Shown here piece by piece: positions 54,431 through 64,000 of a DNA stretch of 64,000 nt. The number at the start of each line of letters is the position of its first letter. Positions within the stretch are counted from its first letter, which is position 1. Below the pieces are notes generated by a model that was given only the letters and a program-made list of their open reading frames with translations, ran no database searches and was not told where the DNA came from. The stretch is taken from assembly GCA_019633425.1 (NCBI GenBank), contig WSUB01000064.1, forward strand, positions 1 to 64,000, in the 5' to 3' direction. The position numbers were made by a program, and so were the translations under genes. The stretch comes from Tulasnella sp. 424. Lineage: Eukaryota > Basidiomycota > Agaricomycetes > Cantharellales > Tulasnellaceae.

Positions 54431-56655
54431 CTAAAGTACATGAGAACCTAGTTTCTCTCTCAAGCTTTCCTGTCTTGGAACAAACTGACACTTGAAATCC
54501 ACCGGATTGCTTGAAGTGTTTCGAGTTAGCTCCTTATCTGTTACAGAGCTCGAGTCAAAGGTAATCAGTGACGTACCATAAATTATCGATGCTGAACCAG
54601 TCCGAGTCTTTCTCCAGTGGAGTCGTGTCTCCTTCCACTCTCTTCAGTCTGAACGCCCAGAGGACGGAAGCGGTTGTCGCCCAAATAATCCTGAACGCGA
54701 GTTCGTTCCCCGGGCAGCCGCGACGACCATAGCCAAAGATAAACTCTCGGGGATCAAGCTCCGGCTGAGCTCCTAGATATCGCTCGGGGTCAAAGACGGA
54801 TGGGTTTCGGTAGTGCTTGGTGTTTCGAGAGATTCCCCTATCAGGTACCGTCAAGTGAGAAACGACGAGGTGGAGACCGAGCACAAGTGTTTGCGGAAAA
54901 CTCGTTCATACCATGCGTTAGATAAGACAGTAGTGCCTTCAGGAATAAAATATCCATTGTAGACATCATCCTTGACGGAGATATGAGGAAAGCCTGTAAG
55001 TTGTTCCGTTGAAGCGCTGAGGCCGGGTCAGTTCTCGATGTTCACGTGAGGTGGTACCTACCTCCCGCGGTCAGAGGGCACCATCTATAATTCTCAATAA
55101 CGGCCGCACGCAAGTACGGCATGTCATCAAGATCGTCCAAGGTTGGCGGTCGTTCCAACCCTACTACACGGTCAAGTTCAGCATGAACCTTCTCTTGAAT
55201 AGACGGAAATACGGTCATGGCCAGTAAGAAAGCGTGAAGACTGTGATAAATCTTGGGAAAGAACCCAATCAGTAAAACGAGTCGGGAGCAGCGTTACTGA
55301 GAAAGAAAGAAGGTGCACCGTATCGGTCCCCGCTGCAGAGAAGATTGTTGTTCAGGATCCCTCATTAATATCCAAATCCAAGAGAGTGAAAACTAACCGA
55401 CGAAAAACGTAAATCCACTGTGGCGAATCGCTGATTCCTCTTCCTCCAACTGTTGTAGGTCCTCTGATCCTTCGTGTCTGTGATAAAGTTCTTGCAAGTT
55501 GTTCACCATAAAGCAAGATTGAACGCCCGAAGCGCCAGAGACCTGAACAAGGAAAATCAGTCAAGGTCGACATTACATCTTGTCTCGCATTAGTTTACCA
55601 GACTCTCTCGTGTACTCTCAAACGCGTTTTGATTTATATCCTCAATCTCCCTCTTCCACCTAGCAGCGTCGCGTTTAAATTTCATGCCTGGTAGCCAGCT
55701 CGGGAGGTATTTCACTACGATTCCAGGTGGCTCGATTAAGATGCACTTCAACCGGGAAGCGAAAAGGCCACTTACAGGCTGGGATTAGGTCGACGATGTA
55801 TCCATGGATCGTTGCAGTCACGACCTCCATAGCATGGAGGTTTTGTTCGACGTAATCTCTGCCTTGCTCGTCCCCGAGTTTTCCGTATGATAGTTCGACC
55901 ATGTTCTCTGCCGCAATCCTACATTCGTGTCGGTAAGCCGTTTCTGACGAGCATTGCGGCTCCCGATATCATAAGCTACCCTGTACCTTTTCAAATCAAC
56001 CACGAACTTGTCTGGCCGGTCCAGCAAGCACTCGATATACTGTTTAGCCTTTCTCGATAGTAGTGCGGAATAGTCCCTTTTGATAACCTCTGCGGACAGA
56101 GCGTGCTTTAGAAGGGTGCGCTGCTTTCGCCATCCTGACCCGACTCGACTGAATGGTGTGACGTAGTCCAATCCTACGTTCATACAGCGTCAGGATCTAC
56201 TTCCGACACTTGCTGAAACTACCAAGAAACTCACCCATTAACTCGGCACACATTACAAACCTTGGTCGATCGACATAGATAGAGCCTCGAGTGTCCAACA
56301 GTTCCTTCGCTGCTTCAATGGAATTTAGGATGAGGAAGTTTTTCCCAGCAACTGTCAGCCACGTCAAGGGGCCGTACTGTTCTCCAAATTTATTCCAAGT
56401 GAGCGCGAATTTGGACTTTGGCATATCGATTAGATCTTTGCACCGGAGAAATATTCCCTGTATGTCAACATAAGACGGCGGGGCGTTGATTTCAAAAATC
56501 TCACTTCCAATAAGAGGGAGAGGCCGAGGACCAGGCGGATGTGGGAGACGACGCCTAGAGGTCAAATACTGGCCCAGGAGAAACAGAGCTAGGGCAGCGC
56601 CCCCTCCGACAGCGATATGAACAGCCGAGAGCTCTTTGGACGGGTCAGACAGCAT
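54431..56655 (-). CDS. CYP-3: cytochrome P450
   Basis: Start at [20 protein letters not shown], then an anchor helix and [12 protein letters not shown]. The following exon starts [18 protein letters not shown] at the shared phase-1 intron. Motifs: [20 protein letters not shown], an AAGTDT I-helix, VIENYRW (ExxR), [40 protein letters not shown] and heme loop [10 protein letters not shown], ending [16 protein letters not shown]. Known: ER-anchored monooxygenase needing CPR. Intron layout is as in CYP-2, to which it is closest, so the pair arose by duplication with intervening DNA. Head-to-head with CYP-4 across about 1 kb. Confidence 0.85.
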
Positions 56656-56701
56656 TGCAGGTAGAGAGTTCCCACTTCTTGACGCGAGGAAAAGAGGGGT
56701 G

Positions 56702-56709
56702 TTATATAA
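56702..56709 (-). promoter_or_regulatory. TATA box of CYP-3
   Basis: Palindromic TTATATAA, 47-54 bp upstream of the CYP-3 start. No other strong TATA lies in this side of the divergent region. Confidence 0.55.
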
Positions 56710-57629
56710 CCACCCAACATGCGCCTCAAGGGGATTGGTAGAGACAATCAAGCATCAGGGGTCTACTGGCTCGGTACAGAACTGTGTGTAAGACACAAAG
56801 CCTACATGCATAACCCCATGCAGAGGAGGGGTACCCGCAATACCTCCGACGCCCTGAAGCATCCCAACCGTATCGCTATCGGATAAGGAAAAGATGACTC
56901 GGAATGGCTTTCCGTAAAGCCGCCGTAGGTATTATAAGATCGCGAGTGAAGCCACCCTCCGCACCATCTCCCAGAAAGTGGGCGTATTCGGCTGGTCCAC
57001 CCCTCCAAATGTGAGAAACGACCAAAAGTAGTAGGCTGTGGTCGTGTTCCCGTAACACAACCCCTGTTGAGCTACGACGTCACCAAAGTACCATGTCTGA
57101 GAGGGTCATCATACGTGTTGTCTTCGGTTGATATAGAAGCGTCAAGGAATTGTGCAAGGAACGGTGTGGGAAAGGGGTGGAATGGTGCGACGACGAAGCG
57201 CAGTCCAATTCAAAACCAACCGTAATCCGCCTTCAGGAACGGTGACCGCGATCCCCTACACCACTCCTCCTCGTCAGAACCAACAGGCGACTCTCTTGCC
57301 AGGCAGCTTTTTTTCAAATGTGGTTCTGGCTCTGGCGGAGGTTTTCAGAGGCTGGGTGAGCCAAGCATTGGGGACTGGCATGTCCAGGGTCCCCCAGGTG
57401 CGGTGCGCGGGGAGAAGACGTAAAGTGAGGAGGGAGCTCAGATCTTACGCCTCAAACTTTTCCTATTTAGGCTTAATAAATTTACGATGCAACAAAGGCA
57501 ACACCAGAGAAGCTTCTTATCGCCAATTCCTTGGCGTTTGTTGGTGGGTGCCGCGGGAAGAAGCCCCCTTTTCATTCCAAGATATAAATTTCCCCCTCTC
57601 ATTGATTTTCCTCCTTCTCATACGCAGCC
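56710..57629. promoter_or_regulatory. Divergent promoter region CYP-3 / CYP-4
   Basis: About 0.9 kb between head-to-head P450 genes, with no supported gene. ATATAAAT at 57582-57589 lies 41-48 bp before the CYP-4 start and is a likely TATA box. About 57413-57500 (agaagacgtaaagtgagg onward) is repeated at 63541-63630 ahead of the CYP-6 pseudogene, marking it as part of the copied unit. Shared regulation of the two genes is possible but unproven. Confidence 0.55.
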
Positions 57630-59798
57630 ATGAGTGCTTCTCTTTCTACCAACGTCCTTTCTCTAGGTGCCTCCAGTCTGCTCCTCCTCCTCTTCCTACG
57701 GAAGTACTTGCAGAACAATGCACACGCGCGTTATCCTCCAGGACCTCGAGCGTTTCCTCTTATAGGCAGTCAGTGGATTCCTTCCTAGTGTAATCTCAGG
57801 CATTTCAATATTTGGATCAACGAACAGATATCCTGGATATGCCCATGGAACGATTCGTCCTCACTTATTCGAAATTGGGAGAAAAATACGGACCAATCAC
57901 GTGGCTCGTTGTGCCTGGACGGACTATCATTGTTCTCAATACGTACGAGGCCATGTACGAGATTTTAGAGAAACGAGGGAGCAACTATATGGACCGGCCA
58001 CGGGCGGCAATGATCCAGGATCTTGTTGGTGCGTGGACAGATTGATTCGCGACTAAGTTGCCATCTTATGTCCCTCCACAGGAATGGACTTCATTACACC
58101 ATTGCGTCAGGGGGACCAGACTTGGCGACGCCATCGCAAGTTCCTCCGACCAGCTCTCTCCCTCGATACGATAAAGCGTAACTATTCGGACCTTTTCCTC
58201 GCCGGCGCTCATCACTTCCTCGAACGCGTTGTTCGTGCACCCGAAGCCTTCCGATCTAGTCTCAAAAGGTGGGGTCTATAACGACCGGACCTTCGTCGTT
58301 AGGCGATCAAGCGCTTACGTCGTCATTCGTAGGAGCCTTGGCGAGACGATATCTGAACTGACTTACGGAGCACATAAAGATGACCAGGGGAACGATTACG
58401 TGGCGAAGCAAGAAGAACTTCTTGTGTACTCCACGCTCGCTTCAGCTGGCTACTTGGTTGACCTCTTTCCGTTGTGTGAGTATGTCCCGACCTCTCCTTT
58501 ACTTTTTTTCTGACCTTGGAAAAGTGAAAATCGTCCCAAGCTGGTTCCCTGGCGCCCAATTCCAGAGGGACGCGAAAAAGTGGAGACAGCATATGACCGA
58601 CTTGCGAAATCTAATGATTGAAGGCGTACAGAAGCGAATGGTATGCAAGCCTCTTACGAAGTTCACGGGCATGCGCGTTTGTGGAGACACAGTAACTAAA
58701 AGACCGCCGATGGGTTAACTAGGCAGCAGACGAAAGGCGCTCATGCTACGTTGTGGACATGCTTCAAGAGCTTCAGAAACTCAAGGAAGAAACCGGGGCC
58801 GACATTACCGAAGATATTCAGGCCGTATATGACAGCGGATTCAGCTTCTACCAGGGTATGCTACTTTTCCTTGCAGTTGAATCCAGTTGACTGATCCGCG
58901 CGCCTCCACGTATACGCAGCTGCCGCCGATACGGTGCAGATTCTTTCAGTTGCTGAGCGTCGAGGAAGGTTACTGACTCTCTCCGCCCCCCAGACCGAGA
59001 TCGTTTTACAGAACTTCTTACTTGCCATGACACTATTCCCCGAGGTCCAAGCTCGTGCGCGTCAAGAGATTGACCGCATTGTCGGAACGGGTCGTTTCCC
59101 TGACTTTGGCGACCAGGGCAATATGTCATACATTTATGCGGTCGTCCTGGAAAGCTTCCGGTGGAATCCTCCCGCGCCGTTCAGTACGTCCAAAGCATAT
59201 CCTCGCGATCTGTGATTATTTTAACAGCCCAGCTCATCGATATCAGTTGTTCCTCATGCAAGCCGAGAAGACGACACGTACAATGGATACTTCATTCCAA
59301 AGGGGACGATGGTTATCCCGAACGTTTGGTAAGTGGCAAACAACGGGTCTACTCATGTGATCCGCACGCTAAATGACAAACCGACTAAACGAATGACCTC
59401 CGTTTCAGGCAAATCTCCCGCGATCCTAATGTATACGAGGACCCATCCACATTCAATCCCGACCGGTTTATCAACGATCCAAAGATCCTCGATCCTCGAG
59501 ACTTTATTTTCGGATTCGGTCGGCGTGCCTGTCCTGGAAGCTACTTGGCATACCAGATGATCTGGATCTTTGTCGTTTCGACCCTGTGGGCGTTCGAACT
59601 CGAGAGGCCTGAGGGAGAACCACCTTTGGATAAGGACACTGATCGGTTCGACTTTGGGTTCCTTAAGTGAGTGGTTCTTCGGGATAAGGGAGCGGAACAG
59701 TGTTAACCCTCTGCCTTTCTAGCACACCTCTTCCTTTCGGATGCAAATTCACCCCGAGAAAGGACGCCATTAACAAGATCTCTGGCGCAACACAGTGA
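57630..59798 (+). CDS. CYP-4: cytochrome P450, intact, plus strand
   Basis: Complete 11-exon model: 57630-57768, 57828-58028, 58082-58268, 58333-58475, 58525-58640, 58723-58855, 58920-58933, 58994-59183, 59247-59328, 59409-59666 and 59723-59798, giving 512 aa. Anchor MSASLSTNVLSLGASSLLLL, YPPGPRAFPLIG, NILDMPMERFVLTYSKLG, a 14-nt exon coding the AADT I-helix, ExxR at about 364-367 (LESFRW), [27 protein letters not shown] and heme loop FGFGRRACPG (Cys about 443). The tail ends GCKFTPRKDAINKISGATQ. The only plus-strand intact member; a deleted copy lies at 63.5 kb. Oxidises an unknown substrate at the ER. Confidence 0.93.
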
Positions 59799-60462
59799 AC
59801 GCCAGTGGCGGACTTGTCGTTCTATCCGTAAGAGGAATTTTTGAGGATTTCAATCGGACTCTGCACTTTTATGCTACGTATACGCTTGGAATAGCCACGG
59901 TGTTCATAATATGTTGTGGTGTGCTTTTGCAACGCGGTACAATAAGCTTGCACCCGGAGTTATAGGCCTTACATTATTGTTTAATCTACACGATGTCAAT
60001 ATTGGGAGCTCTCACGTCTCTAGCTGCCTTTTTGCGGGCTTTTGGTTCATCGAGTTAATAGAAAAGGTCGACTGGCTGTTGGGAATCTTAGGGTCACAGG
60101 GAATAGGGCGATTTCCGATAGGAGAATCGCCCCCCGCTTTTGTATTATTTCCCCATGGAGAACCCGATATTTTAGTATATATAGCAATTCGATTACTAGA
60201 TACAATTAAATACAATGGAAATTACTATTAAATAATCTCCCCCTCGTACAACCGTCCTCCCCTCTCCGAGAAACATTCCAACACTGGCGGTGGACTACGG
60301 AGGTGAAAGACATCCAGACGTAGCTCGGTTTGAATTTTCATAGAAAAAAAGCGGAATCAAAAGCTTAGCATATTCATGTCGTGCACAGGAGTCGATTGTG
60401 TTACACAGGTGCGTTAAGAGGACCTGGCTTGGAGCCACCATCACGATATCCTCGAACACGGA
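59799..60462. other. Intergenic with a perfect hairpin
   Basis: gggcgatt at 60106-60113 and its exact complement aatcgccc at 60125-60132 form an 8-bp stem with an 11-nt loop. It is too far from CYP-4's stop (about 310 bp) to call a terminator. No gene supported. Confidence 0.4.
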
Positions 60463-60746
60463 ATCAGCCCCTATGTCCCTTCAAAGATACCCATCCCATA
60501 TCGTCGGCCTGCAACTCTGATAAGATCTGTCACTCCAGTAAGTCGGAAACGTCAATGAGGCAGAGCTCCAAATCTCCTCAACGTTTTATTGTCGAGTTTC
60601 AATAAGGCAAGGATTTCCAATGAGTCTCAATTTAGCAATAAAGGTGCCAATGTCCGTGGTCGGCGGATCCGCAAACTTTGCACAAACTGCAATAACTGAA
60701 GGCCCAGAATCCAGACACAACAGTGTTATAAGTGTATTCAAAGAAA
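60463..60746. repeat. 3' flank of CYP-5, copy of CYP-1 3' flank
   Basis: Diverged copy of 46923-47207, in the same order and orientation relative to the P450 stop codon. Confidence 0.7.
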
Positions 60747-62961
60747 CTAATGCAAATAGAGGTTTAGTTTATCGCTCAGGTTTTCGTGCCTCGGGGTAAA
60801 TTGACACTTGAATTCAACTGTCGAGCTGCAAGACACCCCGTTAGTGCCCCTCGCATTGCAGAATCCAAAACCGAGAGGAACACGTTACTTACCACACCCC
60901 TGTAATACGGAACCTATCCGAATCGGCGTCCAGCGGCGTGGTATCCCCTTCAACTCTCCGAAGGCGGAATGCCCATAGAACCGAGGCCGACATGGTCCAG
61001 ATGGCTCGGAACGCCAACTCGCTGCCAGGACACCTACGTCGACCGTAACCAAACACGAATTCTCGGGGATCGAGCTCCGGAGGAGACTTGAGATATCGCT
61101 CAGGATCGAATTTCGAAGGGTTTACGTAGTATTTTGGGTTCCGAGTGAATCCCCTGAAGCAAGGCCAGAAGAAACCGTTCATCAACGCTCGGTGACAGAG
61201 TAACATGTACAAGAGATCAAGCTTACCACGTGTTGGATACGACATTCGTTCCCTTGGGAATAAAATATCCCTCGTACACGTCGTCCTTTATTGAGGTATG
61301 AGGAATAGCTAAGTTTGATTTAACTGTCAGGCGAGTGAAGGCTTATGGGGGTCTTCGTCGTCACACTCACCTGCTGCAGCTCCAGGGCACCATCTGAGGG
61401 CCTCAAGCACCAAGGCATGGAGGTATGGTAGATGCTCTTCATCTTCCAATGTCGGAAGCCGGTCCGTACCCACTACTCGGTCGATTTCGGCCTGCGCTTT
61501 CTCCTGAACCGAAGGGAATAGGACCATGGCAAGGAGGAGACCGCGTGTTGTGTGCAAAACCTGCGGTTGGATGGAAAGTGAGTGAACGTCCAGCCGCTGT
61601 CCGGTGCCAACCCTGCTCACGGTCTCGGCCCCTGCTGTAAAACACACAACAAAGCAATTTAAATCTTGGCCTATCATGTCAGATTCTATTTGGGGAAACT
61701 TACCAGTATAAAAAGAAAACCCGGTTTGATCAATGGTCACCTCGGCTTCCTTTAGTTCTTGAACATCTTTTGAACCATCGTGATTTTGGTACAAGTCTTG
61801 CAGGCTATTCATTATAAACGAAGACTTTATGTTGGGGTCTCCCGTTGACTAGGCAGAGGGTGATTTAGGCTTGATTGAAATCATGGGGAGTGGAACGGCG
61901 AACCAGGCTTACCAAGCCTTCTTTGACGCTTTGGAACATGATTTGCCTTGCTTCATCGACTTCCATCCTAAATTTGGCAGCGATACGTTTGAAATTCATT
62001 CCAGGTAACCAAGACGGGAGATGCTGTACTGCAAACCCAAGAGAGTTGGTTCGGATAGCAATAAATGTCGTGAAACGAACTTACGGGAAGAAATTAGATC
62101 TACGAGATACCCTTGTATCGATTGATCTATAATCTCAAAAACATGAGAATTGAGTTGGACAAAGTCATTGCCGCGGCCGTCCTCGAGCCTCCCGTACGTC
62201 AATTCGACGATTTCCTGGGCAATAACCCTTTAAAGGTCCACCAAAATCGATCTAAATGCTGCCACAAACTCATATATGGAGGCTCTCTTACTTCTTTAAG
62301 TCGTCCAGGAAGCTCTCTGGTTGGGCCAGTAAACATTCGAGGTATTCTCGAGTTTTCTGCTTAAATAATGGCGAGTAGTCCCTCTTGACGACCTCGACAG
62401 AAAGGGCGTGCTTCAGGAGGGTTCGCTGCTCCCCCCATCCTGAGTCAAGTCTACAAAGTGGTGTGAGGTACCACAATCCTGGATGCCAGGACTCGTTAAA
62501 TGAAACCCTGGAGACGCCTCTTCGCAACGCCATGGGACTTACCGACTAGGTCCGCTATCATGGCAAACCTCGGTCGGTCGGTATAGATAAACCCTCTCTG
62601 TTCTAACAGCTCCCTCGCAACTTCGAGCGAGTTTAGGATGAGAAAAGGCTTTCCAGGGATTGTAAGCCAGGTCATGGGGCCGTACTGCTCCCCCAGTTTG
62701 GTCCATGTTAGTGCGAACTCGGACTTCGGCATATCAAGAACGTCTGGAAACACCATTAGCAGACGGATTATATATCCTATCCAAGCCTTGCGTAGGAGAA
62801 AGCTTACTTCCAATGAGGGGAAGCGGTCGTGGGCCAGGAGGGTATTGGGAACGGTGTCGAGACCGCGTCCAATAAGCGTGAAGGAGAAAGAGAGCCAAAG
62901 CGGTCCCAGTAGCAAGGGCTGCATTTGTGGTTGAGAGTCCGTTAAGAATGTACGAGGACAT
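60747..62961 (-). CDS. CYP-5: cytochrome P450, intact
   Basis: Complete 11-exon model from ATG 62961 to TAG 60747 gives 523 aa; exons 2-5 and 7-9 have exactly the same lengths as in CYP-4 (201, 187, 143, 116; 14, 190, 82). Anchor [50 protein letters not shown], a 14-nt exon for AGAET, LEALRW (ExxR about 373-376), [18 protein letters not shown], heme loop [10 protein letters not shown] (Cys about 452), ending [19 protein letters not shown]-1 is its near twin. ER-anchored monooxygenase; substrate unknown. Confidence 0.92.
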
Positions 62962-63540
62962 GTTATACGGCGGGTTTGGGGTCCCGGGGGGGGAGATCGT
63001 GTCTCTTGCTCAACAAGGAGAGACTTCCCTCTCTCAACCGAGAACGTCAGACTGCTTTATATAATGCACACTGTGTCGGGTGGCGAGTGGCACAGAAAGG
63101 GACGCCCAAGAAGACGGCAAGACAAACCATAGCAGTGGTACTCGGAATGTGACGAAGTCTACCGTGGAATTCGAAATACCATATCTACCGTGGAAATACC
63201 ATATTTGTGCAAGGCTGGGGGTGATTTCTTCGGTCGATACATGCAACCCTGAAATCGGGATAAGGAACCGTGTGGGCAATGAATATCGTGAAGTGACCAG
63301 GTGCACCGTGCAGCCCAGTTTGAATGAAAAGCAACTAGAACCTGCCTTCGATGCCACAACGCGCACCGCTACACAATACCTTCATTCTCCGTCCATCAGA
63401 AACAAATGTGCGGACCTGTTAGCTATACGCATGCGGTAATTCAGCTATAGCACTGGAATCTAACTACGCATAGAGGTTTCAGGACTTTGCCTGGTCAGAT
63501 CGGGGGAACCGATTCAAGCCTCTTTAGTGCAGTGCCGGCC
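62962..63540. promoter_or_regulatory. CYP-5 5' flank with TATA box
   Basis: TTTATATAAT at 63057-63066, about 96 bp before the CYP-5 ATG, is a likely TATA element. A stretch near 63165-63205 repeats taccatat(c/t)taccgtgga-type words. No gene seen; the plus-strand frame 63080-63439 has no recognisable content. Confidence 0.45.
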
Positions 63541-64000
63541 AGAAGACGTAAAGTGAGGTGGGAGCTCAGATCTTAAGCCTCCATTTATTCCTCTCGAGAA
63601 TTAACTCCGTCACCACAAAGGCAACAAAGGAGGACCTGCGATCCGATCAGCTCTCTCCCTTGATAGAGCGTAACCACTCGGACCTTTTCCGGGCCGGTGC
63701 TCATCGCTTCCAATTGACCGCATCGTTCGCGAGCCTGGAAACTTCCGTCATAGTCTCAAAAGGTGGTGTAAACCAAGACAGGACTTTCGGCGTAGCCAAT
63801 GTCCTGACCTCTTTGCTTTGCAGGAGCCTCGGCGAGACGATTTCGACGTTGGCTTATGGCGCGTATACAGATGACCAGGGAAACGAATACATCGCAAAGC
63901 AAGAAGAGCTCCTTGTTTACTCTACGCTCGCCTGGGCAGGTTACTTGGTCGACATCTTTTCCTAGTGTGAGTATGGGTCAGGTTTTATCTTGCTCTCTTT
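63541..64000 (+). pseudogene. CYP-6: internally deleted copy of CYP-4
   Basis: 63541-63630 matches CYP-4's upstream flank (57413-57500). Then, at about 63640, the match jumps to the middle of CYP-4 exon 3 (cagctctctcccttgata), skipping the anchor, exon 2 and start, about 0.6 kb. The exon-4 part is well kept (SLGETISTLAYGAYTDDQGN, LLVYSTLAWAGYLVDIF), but the exon ends in an in-frame TAG where CYP-4 has TTG. No start and a nonsense codon, so dead. It runs off the right edge. Confidence 0.85.

Noticed and set aside
57152..57793. Plus-strand 213-codon frame upstream of and across CYP-4 exon 1
   Set aside because: It reads exon 1 of CYP-4 in the wrong frame, covers the TATA region, and has no recognisable content.

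Overview
The window looks like nuclear DNA of a filamentous basidiomycete, probably an Agaricomycete. Genes are broken by many short (about 50-75 nt) GT-AG introns. The gene content fits: a kinase with an HGDLKS catalytic loop fused to TPRs, a Vps3844/DUF3844 ER-type protein, and a tandem set of class-II P450s of the type usually annotated in basidiomycetes as O-methylsterigmatocystin oxidoreductase-like. No species is claimed.

Layout. (1) 1-2.3 kb: 3' part of a kinase-TPR gene (minus strand), running off the left edge. (2) 2.3-9.2 kb: gene-poor and decayed. It holds a frameshifted P450 relic (about 5.57-6.29 kb), an F-box/LRR-like fragment and GC-rich repeats, with no confident intact gene. 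(3) 9.2-40.4 kb: the unusual part, a head-to-tail, all-minus-strand array of one paralogous family of single-pass membrane proteins. Four subfamilies are called here T1, T2, T3 and T4. Each has a short N-terminal Thr/Ser/Cys head with no signal peptide, a Thr/Pro or Ser/Thr stalk, one transmembrane helix with a basic inner flank, and a long Pro/Gly/Gln-rich cytoplasmic tail that usually ends in a PPxY motif. Spliced models for T1a, T1b, T2a, T2b, T2c, T3a, T3c and T4 stay in frame; T3b and T3d are broken, and T4 has two relics. The array reads as four copies of a T2-T3-X-T4 module (X is a conserved block with no recognised product), each with different losses, preceded by a T1 tandem pair.

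(4) 41.5-46.7 kb: ordinary genes. These are a PHO13-like HAD phosphatase, a Vps3844/DUF3844 membrane protein and a 450-residue disordered nuclear-looking protein. (5) 47.2-64 kb: a P450 cluster made of two duplicated minus-strand pairs, one intact plus-strand P450 (512 aa, 11 exons), and an internally deleted pseudogene copy of the latter at the right edge.

The membrane-protein array is the best candidate for an undescribed system. The sequence suggests surface glycoproteins with variable stalks and cytoplasmic WW-domain ligands (possible Rsp5/Nedd4-type recruitment). That function is inference. The sequence directly shows the architecture, the module duplications, the stalk-length variation and the loss of PPxY in some copies. 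All exon models were built by hand from splice sites and reading-frame closure, with no expression data.
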